A stretch of DNA of 34,779 nt from Candidatus Parcubacteria bacterium (lineage in GTDB: Bacteria > Patescibacteriota > Patescibacteriia > UBA1558 > GWA2-36-10). How positions within the stretch are numbered: position 1 is the stretch's first letter; every line of letters begins with the position of its first letter. A program made the translations under genes and the position numbers. The notes beneath the pieces were generated by a model. That model was not told where the DNA came from and did not search any database. It saw only the letters and a program-made list of their open reading frames with translations. The stretch covers positions 1 through 34,779 of the forward strand of contig PKTI01000055.1 of the NCBI GenBank assembly GCA_002869235.1. The letters run 5' to 3'. Positions 1 to 7,924 of this stretch are shown piece after piece.

Positions 1-2019
1 ACCACCGACACGACGTTCATTTTTTTGGTTGTCTTCATTTTCTTGGAAGTGATATGGAGTCAGGTCAATGACATTGTCCAAAAATCGGGTCAAAGTACGG
101 GCAGCTTTTTTGAGCTCATCCCAGTCCATATCATAGGTAGGGCCTAGATCGTCTTGGCCAACCTCTCTGGCAAAACTAGCTAGGTAGAGATGGCCTAGAT
201 TACACACACCCCAGCCTGGTAGACCTTGTTCACCACAAGGGTTGGTACAGATGACTTGGTTGAAGTAATGTGAGTTGGACATCTTGTTGTAGCGTTCCAT
301 AAATACTACCCCTGGTTCAGCACTAGCGTGAGCAGAAGCGACTAGCTTTTCCCAAAGATCACGAGCTTTGACGGTTTTGTAGACTTTGGTAGGATAGCCA
401 GCTGCTTTCCAGGCGTGTAGATCACCTTTCCAGGTGTTGTCATATATATCAGAGTAAGCTGGGTTTTCATAATCAGGGAATTCTAGGTTCCATTCACGGT
501 TGTTTTTGACTGCATCCATGAAATCATCAGATACCATGACAGATATATTGGCGTTTTCTATTTGGCCAGCTGCTGTTTTTGAAGCAATAAACTCTATGAC
601 ATCTGGATGCCAGTCCCATTGCATGAGCATCAAAGCTCCGCGACGGCTACCACCTTGTTCTATTAGGCCAGTAGCATAGGAAAACAGCCCAGCCCATGAT
701 ACAGAGCCAGATGATTTGCCGTGGACGCCTTTGACATAGGCATATCTAGGACGAAGAGCTGATAGTGACATACCTACGCCACCACCACGAGACATGACTT
801 CTACCATTTGGTGAAGACTGTCTTTTACTATAGCTTTTCTAGAGTCTAGAGGACTTGGTAGGACATAACAGTTAAACAAAGTCAAGTTGGAAGTATAGTT
901 GCCATGTTGGTCTACATTGGCACCAGTCATGATACGTCCGCCTGGTTGGATATACTTTTTTTGTAAAGCTTCAAAGAATTCCTCAAAAAACTTACTTTTT
1001 TTGTCTTCACCTTCTTCTACAGAAGCTACAGCTTTAGCTATTCTTCTATGGGCATCATTGATAGATTCGCGTGGTTTGTCACATTTGAAGATATCTTGAA
1101 CAAATTCAAAGTTATTTTGCTTGTCAGCGTAGACACCAGTGAGCATCCTCAGACGAGCCTTATCGCCTGGGAGCATTTCCTGGATTATACCTAGGTCTTT
1201 TTTGGGATATTTGCGGTCTTCTTTGGTAATAACTATTACTAGATCACCCAGGGCAATATCTTCTCTTTTGTCTTTGATAGAATATCGGTCCAAAAAAATA
1301 ATCCTACCCAATTCATCAAAATTGGTAGAATTATTGATTATAAGTTTGGCTTGCTTGCTCAAAGTGACATTTTCTTCTTGAAGTTTTTTGACCTCTTCAG
1401 AAGTGACTTCTTTGCCTTTTTCTAAACGGATATTCTTTCTTTGTTCACGGTAGAGGATAAAGTGCTTGGCAGTTCTAGCCCAATTTGATTGGATCAAAAT
1501 GATCTCAATGATGTCTTGGATCTCCTCTACGCTAGGGACAGTGCTTTGGCTGAATTTGTGCTCTACTACAGAAGTGACAATATCAGCTAGCTTGTGAGCT
1601 TCATCGTGTCCATACTCACCACTAGCTTGGCCAGCCTTATAAACAGCGTTGAATACTTTGTTTTTATCAAAATCAACTACAGAGCCGTCTCTTTTTGTGA
1701 TTTTTTTGACGCCAATAGGTGCCTGAGCCTGTTTGTCCATCTTTTTACCACGAGTTTTGAAGTAAATTTTGGCTACTTCAGGAAAATCATTGTCCAAGAG
1801 TACAATATTAACAGCACTACGGATATCATCAGTAGTGATCTGACTTTCATCGACCAGGTTTTCTTCCAAATACGATATAACTTGACGGGATAGCTTCCCA
1901 GAAAGGGGATTATCCTTCAAGCCGGCATTGATGATTGCCTGAGAAATAGATTTTTTAATCTTATCTGGTTCAAAAGTTTGGTTGCTACCACCTCTTTTGA
2001 TGACATGATCGATCTGCAT
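1..2019 (-). CDS. nrdJ: Adenosylcobalamin-dependent (class II) ribonucleotide reductase, 3' end beyond window
   Basis: This cytoplasmic enzyme reduces ribonucleotides to deoxyribonucleotides for DNA synthesis. I translated 673 codons by eye; the ORF runs off the left edge. Residues 1-95 and about 102-198 are two tandem ATP-cones, each with a K-R-x-G-x-x-x-x-F start (IKRGGSNQTF, ITKRDGSVVDF). Residues about 250-312 form an unusual SH3/KOW-like insert before the barrel. The catalytic barrel then shows LFNCYVLPSP (redox Cys 384), SRGGGVGMS, GGSRRGA, QWDWHP and NPCGEQ (thiyl Cys and catalytic Glu). QWDWHP and NPCGEQ favour class II over class I; no class I partner is visible. The C-terminal redox cysteines lie outside the window. 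The start ATG (2017-2019) lacks an SD. A promoter and NrdR box lie upstream. Confidence 0.93.
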   Translation of the reverse strand, partial: MQIDHVIKRGGSNQTFEPDKIKKSISQAIINAGLKDNPLSGKLSRQVISYLEENLVDESQITTDDIRSAVNIVLLDNDFPEVAKIYFKTRGKKMDKQAQAPIGVKKITKRDGSVVDFDKNKVFNAVYKAGQASGEYGHDEAHKLADIVTSVVEHKFSQSTVPSVEEIQDIIEIILIQSNWARTAKHFILYREQRKNIRLEKGKEVTSEEVKKLQEENVTLSKQAKLIINNSTNFDELGRIIFLDRYSIKDKREDIALGDLVIVITKEDRKYPKKDLGIIQEMLPGDKARLRMLTGVYADKQNNFEFVQDIFKCDKPRESINDAHRRIAKAVASVEEGEDKKSKFFEEFFEALQKKYIQPGGRIMTGANVDQHGNYTSNLTLFNCYVLPSPLDSRKAIVKDSLHQMVEVMSRGGGVGMSLSALRPRYAYVKGVHGKSSGSVSWAGLFSYATGLIEQGGSRRGALMLMQWDWHPDVIEFIASKTAAGQIENANISVMVSDDFMDAVKNNREWNLEFPDYENPAYSDIYDNTWKGDLHAWKAAGYPTKVYKTVKARDLWEKLVASAHASAEPGVVFMERYNKMSNSHYFNQVICTNPCGEQGLPGWGVCNLGHLYLASFAREVGQDDLGPTYDMDWDELKKAARTLTRFLDNVIDLTPYHFQENEDNQKNERRVGG

Positions 2020-2104
2020 GGGTTTATTTTGTTTTAGACTGATTAGATTTTAAATCAAATTTTAGACAAAAAAAGAAACACGATATTGAAATTTGGCTAA
2101 AAAA

Positions 2105-2120
2105 CCACTATATGTTGTGT
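2105..2120. promoter_or_regulatory. NrdR box upstream of nrdJ
   Basis: CCACTATATGTTGTGT matches the known NrdR consensus acaCwAtATaTwGtgt at 14 of 16 positions. It sits just downstream of the -10 of the nrdJ promoter, where a repressor would cover the transcription start. A weaker box-like stretch (AAACACGATATTGAAA, 2076-2091) lies 29 nt further downstream. NrdR is an ATP-cone repressor of nrd genes; its gene is not in this window, so regulation is inferred. Confidence 0.75.
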
Positions 2121-2128
2121 TCTAATTT

Positions 2129-2158
2129 ATTATAGCACACAAGATATGCCCTTGCCAA
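2129..2158 (-). promoter_or_regulatory. Sigma70-type promoter of nrdJ
   Basis: On the minus strand TTGGCA (2158-2153) is followed by 18 nt and TATAAT (2134-2129). TGC directly precedes the -10, giving an extended -10. The start of transcription should be near 2122, leaving a leader of about 100 nt with the NrdR box at its beginning. Confidence 0.75.
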
Positions 2159-2254
2159 ATTTTCGTGTTTTGGTGTTTATTTTCGCCCTCCTTAAGGGGC
2201 TTTTATTATAGACCAAGGAAAATAAATTGTCCAATCTAGGGATTTTTTTGGCTA

Positions 2255-2289
2255 TTGTCAGCCAATCGCATATCTGTTAGTATAGATTT
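2255..2289 (+). promoter_or_regulatory. Leaderless promoter of the 68-aa ORF
   Basis: TTGTCA (2255-2260), 17 nt, then TAGTAT (2278-2283) preceded by TGT as extended -10. The ATG follows 6 nt after the -10, so the mRNA probably starts at or next to the start codon. The same spacing recurs at several genes in this window. Confidence 0.55.
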
Positions 2290-2496
2290 ATGCCAAAAGT
2301 ATTCAAAAACAAAATGAAGAAACAGGGAAATAGACCCAGAGGACCTCGCCGTGGACCCAAGAGTAATGAAAAAGTAGACTTGATGGATCCGATTCGTTAT
2401 CAGGGTGGTCTAGATGAAGAAAAGTATCCTGTTTTGCCTTTGGGAAACGAAGAAACTGAAGAAGAGGAGATTGAAAATCCCCTCAACAAACGTTAG
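2290..2496 (+). CDS. Small charged hypothetical protein (68 aa)
   Basis: I do not recognise a family. The first 30 residues are strongly basic (KNKMKKQ, RPRGPRRGPK) and suggest nucleic-acid or ribosome contact. The last 20 are acidic (EETEEEEIE). There is no signal peptide or membrane segment. It is transcribed divergently from nrdJ and converges on the beta-CASP gene, whose stop lies 15 nt away. A plausible promoter with 6 nt between -10 and ATG supports it as a real gene. Confidence 0.6.
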   Translation: MPKVFKNKMKKQGNRPRGPRRGPKSNEKVDLMDPIRYQGGLDEEKYPVLPLGNEETEEEEIENPLNKR

Positions 2497-2511
2497 TTTT
2501 TGTTTTTTGGC

Positions 2512-3870
2512 TCAACTCAAGACAATTGGCTCAGCAAATTCAATCACTTGGCTCTCGTAGCCGAGTTTTTCTTTTATGCTTTGGGAAAATTTTTCCAAAA
2601 CCTTGTCATCTCCGTGGCTAAGGAGTATTTTTTTGGGATTTTGGAAGTGTCCTAGCCAATCAAGTAGGGCATTTTTGTCAGCATGAGCAGAAAACCCGTC
2701 TATTTGGTCAACACCAGCCTTGACTGGTACCTTGCGTCCATAATAATCAAAATCAAAAGCTCCGCTCAGTACTTTGTTGCCCAAAGTACCTGGTACCTGG
2801 TAGCCCATAAATAGTACGTGGTTGTTTTTGTCAGATAGATAGCGACCAAAATGATGCAGCATTCGGCCACCCTCGACCATACCAGAGCCAGCTAGGATTA
2901 TTTTTGGTGGAGGTACAGAATTTATTTTTTTGGATTCTCGAGAATGATTGGTTATTTTCAGATGTGGGAATCGGAAGATGTCATTGTCGCGTTTTAGGGT
3001 ATCCTGGGCATCTTCATTGAGGTATTTTATTTCTTCTTTGTATATCTTGGTAGCTTCAGCAGCCATAGGACTATCTAGATAGACCGGTACCTTGAAGTCT
3101 AGATGGGTTTCATAATAATCATTGAGGACCTTGAGTATGTCTTGAGTACGCTCAATGGCAAAGATAGTAATCAGCAAAGTAGAATTGTTGAGGGTAACTC
3201 TTTTGACAGCATCGATAAGTTTTTTGTCTCTGTCAGCCAAGTCTTCGTGGACACGATCACCATAAGTACTTTCACAAACTACCCAGTCAGCTTTGTCTAT
3301 ATAATCTATATCTTTGACTAGGGGCATATTGTGTCCACCAATGTCGCCAGAAAAAACAATGCTTTTTCCATCTACTTCTATTTTGGCTGTAGCTGAACCT
3401 AGAATGTGTCCAGCGTTGTTGAAAGTAAAGCTAATACCTTGGCCTAATTCTATTTTTTGATAATAGTCAGCTTTTATCCAGCTGATATTTGTCTTCATCA
3501 AGTCAGTAGAGCTGTATAGAGGGGTGAGGTTTTGTTTGATTGATTTTTCAGTCATTATTTGTAGGTTGTCCTCTAGGACTATTTTGGCTAGTTTGATAGT
3601 AGGGCCAGTAGCATAAATCTTGCCTTTGTAGCCATTTTTGTAGAGTACAGGCAAGCGGCCACAGTGATCCAAGTGAGCGTGAGTCAGTATAACTACGTCT
3701 ATATCTCGGGCCGAAAACAAAATATTATCCCAGTTTTTGAGATAGTTTTTTGAGCCGCCCTGAAAAAGACCACAGTCTACAAGTATCCTAAAACCATTTA
3801 TATTGAGCAGGTGACAAGAGCCAGTGACTTCCTGGCTAGCACCATAGGATGTGAGTTTTATGTTTGGCAT
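2512..3870 (-). CDS. Metallo-beta-lactamase/beta-CASP nuclease, CPSF73-like
   Basis: A 452-aa zinc-dependent RNase of the bacterial YsnF/CPSF-like type, complete at the family's usual length, expected to act on RNA in the cytoplasm. Residues 1-200 form the metallo-beta-lactamase core with HAHLDHCG (His64, His66, Asp68, His69) and later GHILGSA and SGDIG. The beta-CASP insert has FAIERTQ, LDSPMA and LAGSGMVEGGRMLHHF. The C-terminal RMMBL part carries DGFSAHAD and LSHGDD. It is the third gene of an apparent operon; the gap to the CYTH gene is 7 nt. It ends with TGA. Exact substrates cannot be read from sequence. Confidence 0.92.
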   Translation of the reverse strand: MPNIKLTSYGASQEVTGSCHLLNINGFRILVDCGLFQGGSKNYLKNWDNILFSARDIDVVILTHAHLDHCGRLPVLYKNGYKGKIYATGPTIKLAKIVLEDNLQIMTEKSIKQNLTPLYSSTDLMKTNISWIKADYYQKIELGQGISFTFNNAGHILGSATAKIEVDGKSIVFSGDIGGHNMPLVKDIDYIDKADWVVCESTYGDRVHEDLADRDKKLIDAVKRVTLNNSTLLITIFAIERTQDILKVLNDYYETHLDFKVPVYLDSPMAAEATKIYKEEIKYLNEDAQDTLKRDNDIFRFPHLKITNHSRESKKINSVPPPKIILAGSGMVEGGRMLHHFGRYLSDKNNHVLFMGYQVPGTLGNKVLSGAFDFDYYGRKVPVKAGVDQIDGFSAHADKNALLDWLGHFQNPKKILLSHGDDKVLEKFSQSIKEKLGYESQVIEFAEPIVLS

Positions 3871-3877
3871 TTTGTTT

Positions 3878-4459
3878 TTATTTTACAAATGGATTTTTCA
3901 TATCAAAAGTTATATGAGGTGTTTGTTCGTTGATTTGTTCTAGACTAATATTGTATTTTTCAGCATATTGGAAATCTACTGAGCCAAATAGAGCAGCGCT
4001 ATAATCAAAGCCTAGTTTTTTGGCTACAGCTCTGACTATTTTTTCATCCTTGGCTTCTATTTCTACAAAGGGTTCTAGAAACGGCCATTCATCTATAGTC
4101 ACTTCGGCGCCATCTAGCAGCCATAGCTCACGTTTACTTTCTTGATAGGCCCTTTCTTGGCAGCCTATCATATTGATGATATCTCTGGCCTGGTCAAAGT
4201 CACTTATTTCTACGCAGAGTTCTTTTTGGTCTTCTATTTTTTTGTTGTCAGCTACTATTTTGAGACTCATGGTACTTTTGTCAGCTTCTTGTCGGACCCT
4301 CATCCAACTGCCTGGTATATCTATGCCTTTGGGCAAGTGCCAGACATACCTTTTCATGAGAAATTCAGGATAGATCATTTTAGCGCCAACTTTTTTGAGA
4401 GTTTGTCTGACTTTGTCTTTGTCTATATCTGAGAAAGTTGCTTCGTACTCTATTTTCAT
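3878..4459 (-). CDS. CYTH-domain protein (class IV adenylate cyclase / triphosphate tunnel family)
   Basis: A 193-aa protein with the CYTH layout. An N-terminal IEYEAT stands where the family has ExExK, with Thr for Lys. It is followed by WMRVRQE and MSLKIV strands that would line the tunnel, and EWPFLEPFVEIE with acidic metal-binding residues. Family members hydrolyse triphosphates (thiamine-triphosphatase, tripolyphosphatase, RNA triphosphatase) or cyclise ATP; the activity here is not decidable. The Thr replacing Lys may change catalysis. It sits 2 nt after the nucleotidyltransferase-like gene and 7 nt before the beta-CASP gene, so co-transcription is very likely. Confidence 0.82.
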   Translation of the reverse strand: MKIEYEATFSDIDKDKVRQTLKKVGAKMIYPEFLMKRYVWHLPKGIDIPGSWMRVRQEADKSTMSLKIVADNKKIEDQKELCVEISDFDQARDIINMIGCQERAYQESKRELWLLDGAEVTIDEWPFLEPFVEIEAKDEKIVRAVAKKLGFDYSAALFGSVDFQYAEKYNISLEQINEQTPHITFDMKNPFVK

Positions 4460-4461
4460 AA

Positions 4462-5571
4462 TTATTGTTCTATATTTCCTCGTAGTTTTTCTAATTTTAC
4501 TTGATCAATTATCATTTTGCGAATGGCATCTATTTCAGCCCTTTTAGAATCAAAGCTTTCTTGAACCTTGAATATCGCTAGAGCCTGCTCCATGATGTTT
4601 GCCGGAGACATTTCTTCGCTATCAGCTATAGCTTGAGCAAATGCTCTGATAGAAGATTCTATATATTTTATTTTTTCAGCGATTACAGGGTGTTGAGTCA
4701 AAACATTAAAGACTTCTTCAACAGACATACCTGGTTTTGTTTTTTGTAGTAAATCTTTAATCACAGCTTCAAACTGATTTTGTCTGTTTGAGAATTCTTG
4801 TTCAAATATTTGGGCGATTTCTTCTACATCCTCTATAGAAAGGGTACCGGTTTTGGCTAGAGCTTCTAGGTCAGTTTTATCATAAGAACGTTCACTGTGT
4901 AGTTTGTAGTAAGCAACTTTGGCTGGATGAGAAATTTTTATTTCTTGCCCTTTAAAATCACGCTCTTGTCCAACAAACCACTCTTCTGGCAACTCCACTC
5001 CAGTAGAGCCAATTGGCTTGCCTTCGGCATTTCGTTCTATGACGTGTACATCTACAAAGTTTAGTGATTGACCTTCCAAGATATTGCCGCCCTCATCTAT
5101 AGCAGCCAGCATTAGATGTTTTCCTTCTTCTATTTGTTCGCCGCTAGCAAAGTTTATTCTTTGCATCACATGCCCTTTACTACGATCGGAATCATCTTCT
5201 GGGTAAGACAAGAAAAAACCATAGCCCATTTCTTCAATATGTTGGTCAGTGTCAGCCAATTCGGCAGCTTCCAATGATATATCTACATCTTTATGTATGC
5301 CAATATATTCACCTTTTAGTATGGAGATGTTTAGAGCGCCATCAATATGCCAATTATTGTTTGTATTTTCAAATATTTGTCCAAGTTGGATCAAATTGCG
5401 GTCCATTGCCTCTATTTCAATTTCGGTCGGAGCGCGTCTTTCTGCTTCTTGATCAATGTGTTCCATAAAATCATCAAAAGGGTCTCTTTTCTGAAATATA
5501 TTAAGACGAGCACCTGTTTCTTCGGCATTGTCTGGATTTGCTTTTATGGGTTGATTTTCTGGTTTTTCCAT
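4462..5571 (-). CDS. Nucleotidyltransferase-like protein with helical C-terminus (369 aa)
   Basis: The ATG at 5571 was chosen over an upstream in-frame start at 5637 because a TATAAT lies 6 nt before it and the extra residues overlap the preceding terminator. Residues about 75-100 read WHIDGALN then GIHKDVDISLE, the D-x-D pattern of MNT-type nucleotidyltransferases such as aminoglycoside adenylyltransferases. A later KLHSERSYDKTDLEAL matches the K-x-R-x-K-D-x-x-D helix of that fold. The last 150 residues are helical and charged. The substrate is unknown. It heads an operon with a CYTH protein and a beta-CASP nuclease. Confidence 0.65.
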   Translation of the reverse strand: MEKPENQPIKANPDNAEETGARLNIFQKRDPFDDFMEHIDQEAERRAPTEIEIEAMDRNLIQLGQIFENTNNNWHIDGALNISILKGEYIGIHKDVDISLEAAELADTDQHIEEMGYGFFLSYPEDDSDRSKGHVMQRINFASGEQIEEGKHLMLAAIDEGGNILEGQSLNFVDVHVIERNAEGKPIGSTGVELPEEWFVGQERDFKGQEIKISHPAKVAYYKLHSERSYDKTDLEALAKTGTLSIEDVEEIAQIFEQEFSNRQNQFEAVIKDLLQKTKPGMSVEEVFNVLTQHPVIAEKIKYIESSIRAFAQAIADSEEMSPANIMEQALAIFKVQESFDSKRAEIDAIRKMIIDQVKLEKLRGNIEQ

Positions 5572-5577
5572 ATAAAA

Positions 5578-5583
5578 ATTATA
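5578..5583 (-). promoter_or_regulatory. Extended -10 of the nucleotidyltransferase-CYTH-beta-CASP operon
   Basis: TATAAT on the minus strand preceded by TGC; the start ATG follows after 6 nt, predicting a leaderless mRNA. No convincing -35. The element lies immediately after the T-tract of the upstream ahpC terminator. Confidence 0.6.
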
Positions 5584-5607
5584 GCATTTTTGAGATAAAA
5601 TAAAAAA

Positions 5608-5633
5608 CCGCTCCTGGCCAAAGCCAGGAGCGG
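5608..5633 (-). terminator. Rho-independent terminator after ahpC
   Basis: An 11-bp perfect stem (5608-5618 with 5623-5633, 4-nt loop) is followed on the minus strand by TTTTTTA. It closes the redox operon 13 nt after the ahpC stop. Confidence 0.9.
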
Positions 5634-5646
5634 ACAAAGTATGTTT

Positions 5647-6279
5647 TTAGATTTTTCCCACTAGGTCTAGGCCTGGTTTCAGGGTATCCTTACCTGGCTG
5701 CCAATTGGCAGGGCAGACTTGGTCACCGTGTTTGGCTACAAATTGAGCAGCTTGTAATTTGCGTGTCAATTCTTCACCATTTCTACCAATGCCGTCACCA
5801 TGTATTTCTATGGTTTGTAAGATTCCTTCAGGAGATATGATAAATGTACCTCTTAGGGCCACACCCTCTTCCTCGATCAATACGCCGTATTTGCGGCAGA
5901 TTTCATGAGTAGGATCAGCTACCATAGGGAATTTTATTTTTTGGATTGTTTCACTATCATCATGCCAAGCTTTGTGGACAGGAACAGTGTCAGTAGATAC
6001 TGACAAGACTTCTGCATTGAGCTTTTGCAATTCATCGTAGCGATCAGCAATATCACCTAGCTCAGTAGGACAGACAAAGGTAAAGTCTTTTGGATAAAAC
6101 ATAAGTATTACCCATTTGCCTTTGTAGTCAGCTAGACTTACTTTTTTGCTATCGTCATTGTGATAGGCTTCAGCTATAAAATCTGGAGCCGGTTTACCTA
6201 TTTTGGGAGTATGGTTGTCGCAGCAAATTTCATCTTCACAGCAACAGCCATTTCCACAGCATTCCTTTTCTTCTTGCAT
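5647..6279 (-). CDS. Typical 2-Cys peroxiredoxin (AhpC/Prx family) with Cys-rich N-terminus
   Basis: A thiol peroxidase reducing H2O2, organic peroxides or peroxynitrite in the cytoplasm. The peroxidatic site is FTFVCPTEL (Cys70) and the resolving cysteine is in QVCPANW (Cys189), both intact. Length is 210 aa, a little longer than the usual 190 because of an N-terminal extension. That extension has seven cysteines in the first 20 residues, in CC, CCC and CC groups, followed by a normal start of the thioredoxin fold. The extension could bind a metal or Fe-S cluster, which is inference only. It is the last gene of the redox block, 28 nt after the patatin gene, with a strong terminator behind it. 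Confidence 0.93.
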   Translation of the reverse strand: MQEEKECCGNGCCCEDEICCDNHTPKIGKPAPDFIAEAYHNDDSKKVSLADYKGKWVILMFYPKDFTFVCPTELGDIADRYDELQKLNAEVLSVSTDTVPVHKAWHDDSETIQKIKFPMVADPTHEICRKYGVLIEEEGVALRGTFIISPEGILQTIEIHGDGIGRNGEELTRKLQAAQFVAKHGDQVCPANWQPGKDTLKPGLDLVGKI

Positions 6280-6307
6280 ATATTTTTCTTTCTTAAGTGT
6301 TAACTAA

Positions 6308-7186
6308 TTATTTAATAAAATTTATCTCTTTTAATAATTCCTCGCCTTTTTGAAAGCCTAGTTCATAGGCAGCATATATCTTGTCTTTGTTTTTTTCTCT
6401 TTTGGAGTTACCAGTTTCATCGTATAAGACATGAGTATTTTTGTGTTTTTTGAGATTACCTACATAGGTGTAACCATAGATATTGAACAAATGTTTTATA
6501 CCATAGCGTAACCCCAAAAACCTGGTTTTGAATATCACGTCTATCATGTCTGGTAATATATGCTTGGTTACCTTTTTGACGGTTTTTTTGTCATTGAAAA
6601 TATAAATAATTTTTTTATCTGGATTGGTTTTGACTACTTTGGTGAGAAAGTCTCTTGAGGGCATGACACCTCCGTCTATATAGCCGGTATCATCTTTGGT
6701 ATAAGCATAAGGAGGAACCTTGGAGCTTTGTAGCAATCTTTCGACAGTATCTTTTTTGGCATCTACAAAAAGATTTTTTCTGGTTTTGGGATCAAATACG
6801 CGAACATAAAATTTTATAGGGGTATTTTTGATCCTTTCCAAATCTAGGGGAACAATCTCTGTTTCTAGTTTTTTGATATATTCTAAATCAATAATATCAA
6901 AGCTCTTGCCTAGCAAAAAAAGTCCTAGTATTTTTTTGGCAACCACCATAGGAGACAGTTGTTTGAGAAAATCGTGTCTTTTGAGTAGATAGTCATAGTA
7001 TATTTCTCTGCCAATTTCGGATCTGCCGGATAAAAAATAAGCAGCGTTGTGAGCGCCTGATGATACGGCGTATATACTATGGATGCGCGGACGGAGATTG
7101 TGTTTTTGGAAAGCGTTCATCACTCCGGAACTAAATACTCCCTGAATGGTGCCTCCTTCCATAACCAGAATAATATCTCTTTTCAT
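6308..7186 (-). CDS. Patatin-like phospholipase (YjjU-like)
   Basis: A 292-aa patatin-family lipid acyl hydrolase. The oxyanion-hole loop EGGTIQGVFSSG lies at residues 10-21. The nucleophile motif reads AVSSGA with Ser42; the usual first Gly of GxSxG is Ala. The catalytic Asp is in YIDGGVM. No signal peptide or clear membrane segment, so it probably works at the inner face of the membrane. It lies between sod and ahpC with gaps of 25 and 28 nt, which may link it to removal of oxidised lipids. That link is inference. Confidence 0.85.
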   Translation of the reverse strand: MKRDIILVMEGGTIQGVFSSGVMNAFQKHNLRPRIHSIYAVSSGAHNAAYFLSGRSEIGREIYYDYLLKRHDFLKQLSPMVVAKKILGLFLLGKSFDIIDLEYIKKLETEIVPLDLERIKNTPIKFYVRVFDPKTRKNLFVDAKKDTVERLLQSSKVPPYAYTKDDTGYIDGGVMPSRDFLTKVVKTNPDKKIIYIFNDKKTVKKVTKHILPDMIDVIFKTRFLGLRYGIKHLFNIYGYTYVGNLKKHKNTHVLYDETGNSKREKNKDKIYAAYELGFQKGEELLKEINFIK

Positions 7187-7211
7187 TTGTTATAAAGTGG
7201 TTGTTTATATT

Positions 7212-7826
7212 TTATTTTGCTTGCGCAAATTTTTCGCCTACTACTTGCCAATTTATTACCTTCCAGAAGTTTTCTACAAATTCAGCTCGACGATTTTGAT
7301 ATTTGAGGTAATATGAGTGCTCCCAAACATCTATGCCCAGTATGGGAGTATGTCCTAGAGAATATGGGCTATCTTGGTTTGAGGTTTTTTCTATTATTAG
7401 CTTGCCATCGGCCACTGATAGCCAAGCCCAACCAGCACCAAATACTGTCATAGCAGCTTGGTCAAACTCTTCCTTAAATTTATCAAAACTACCAAAAGAG
7501 TCAACGATAGCTTGGAGTAATTCCCCCTCAGCTTCTCCACTGTCTTTGGCTGGTGCAAGTATTTCCCAAAATAGGGCGTGATGTACATGTCCACCACCAT
7601 GGTTTTTGACAGCTGGTCTGACATCTTCAGGTACAGAATCTATATTTTTCAAAATATCTTCAGCAGATTGTTCTGTTAGCTTAGGATATTTTTCCAAAGC
7701 TTTGTTGAAATTTGTTGTATAAGCTACATGGTGCTTATTATGGTGAATTTTCATTGTAGCTTCATCTATATATGGCTCCAGAGCATCGTATGTATAAGGC
7801 AAGTCTGGGGTTTCAAATTTTTTCAT
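7212..7826 (-). CDS. Superoxide dismutase (Fe/Mn family)
   Basis: Converts superoxide to H2O2 and O2, which the neighbouring peroxiredoxins can then remove. All four metal ligands are visible: His28 in MKIHHNKHH, His83 in HHALFW, and Asp and His in DVWEHSYYLKY. Length of 204 aa is normal. No signal peptide, so it is cytoplasmic. Fe versus Mn preference is not certain from sequence. The start ATG has no SD. A hairpin repeat lies 28 nt upstream, between this gene and iscU. Confidence 0.95.
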   Translation of the reverse strand: MKKFETPDLPYTYDALEPYIDEATMKIHHNKHHVAYTTNFNKALEKYPKLTEQSAEDILKNIDSVPEDVRPAVKNHGGGHVHHALFWEILAPAKDSGEAEGELLQAIVDSFGSFDKFKEEFDQAAMTVFGAGWAWLSVADGKLIIEKTSNQDSPYSLGHTPILGIDVWEHSYYLKYQNRRAEFVENFWKVINWQVVGEKFAQAK

Positions 7827-7853
7827 ATATTTATTCTTTAATAATTAATTTTA

Positions 7854-7878
7854 TTTGTTCGAGCTTGTCGAGAACAAA
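7854..7878. repeat. Hairpin repeat with GAGCTTGTCGA loop, copy 1
   Basis: TTTGTTC (7854-7860) and GAACAAA (7872-7878) are perfect 7-bp arms around the 11-nt loop GAGCTTGTCGA. The same 11-nt loop occurs at 12096-12106 between different complementary arms. It lies in the 98-nt gap between iscU and sod and might also stop transcription, though it has no T-tract. Confidence 0.75.
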
Positions 7879-7924
7879 ACTTCTCGATGCATTTTATTTA
7901 CTCGAAGAAATGTATACTTATATC

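Noticed and set aside
2185-2208. GCCC/GGGC hairpin before the small ORF, possible terminator
   Set aside because: Only four outer pairs, an inner palindrome that cannot form a loop, and no gene clearly ending there.
5572-5637. Longer N-terminus for the nucleotidyltransferase-like protein
   Set aside because: It would start inside the ahpC terminator, upstream of the promoter -10.
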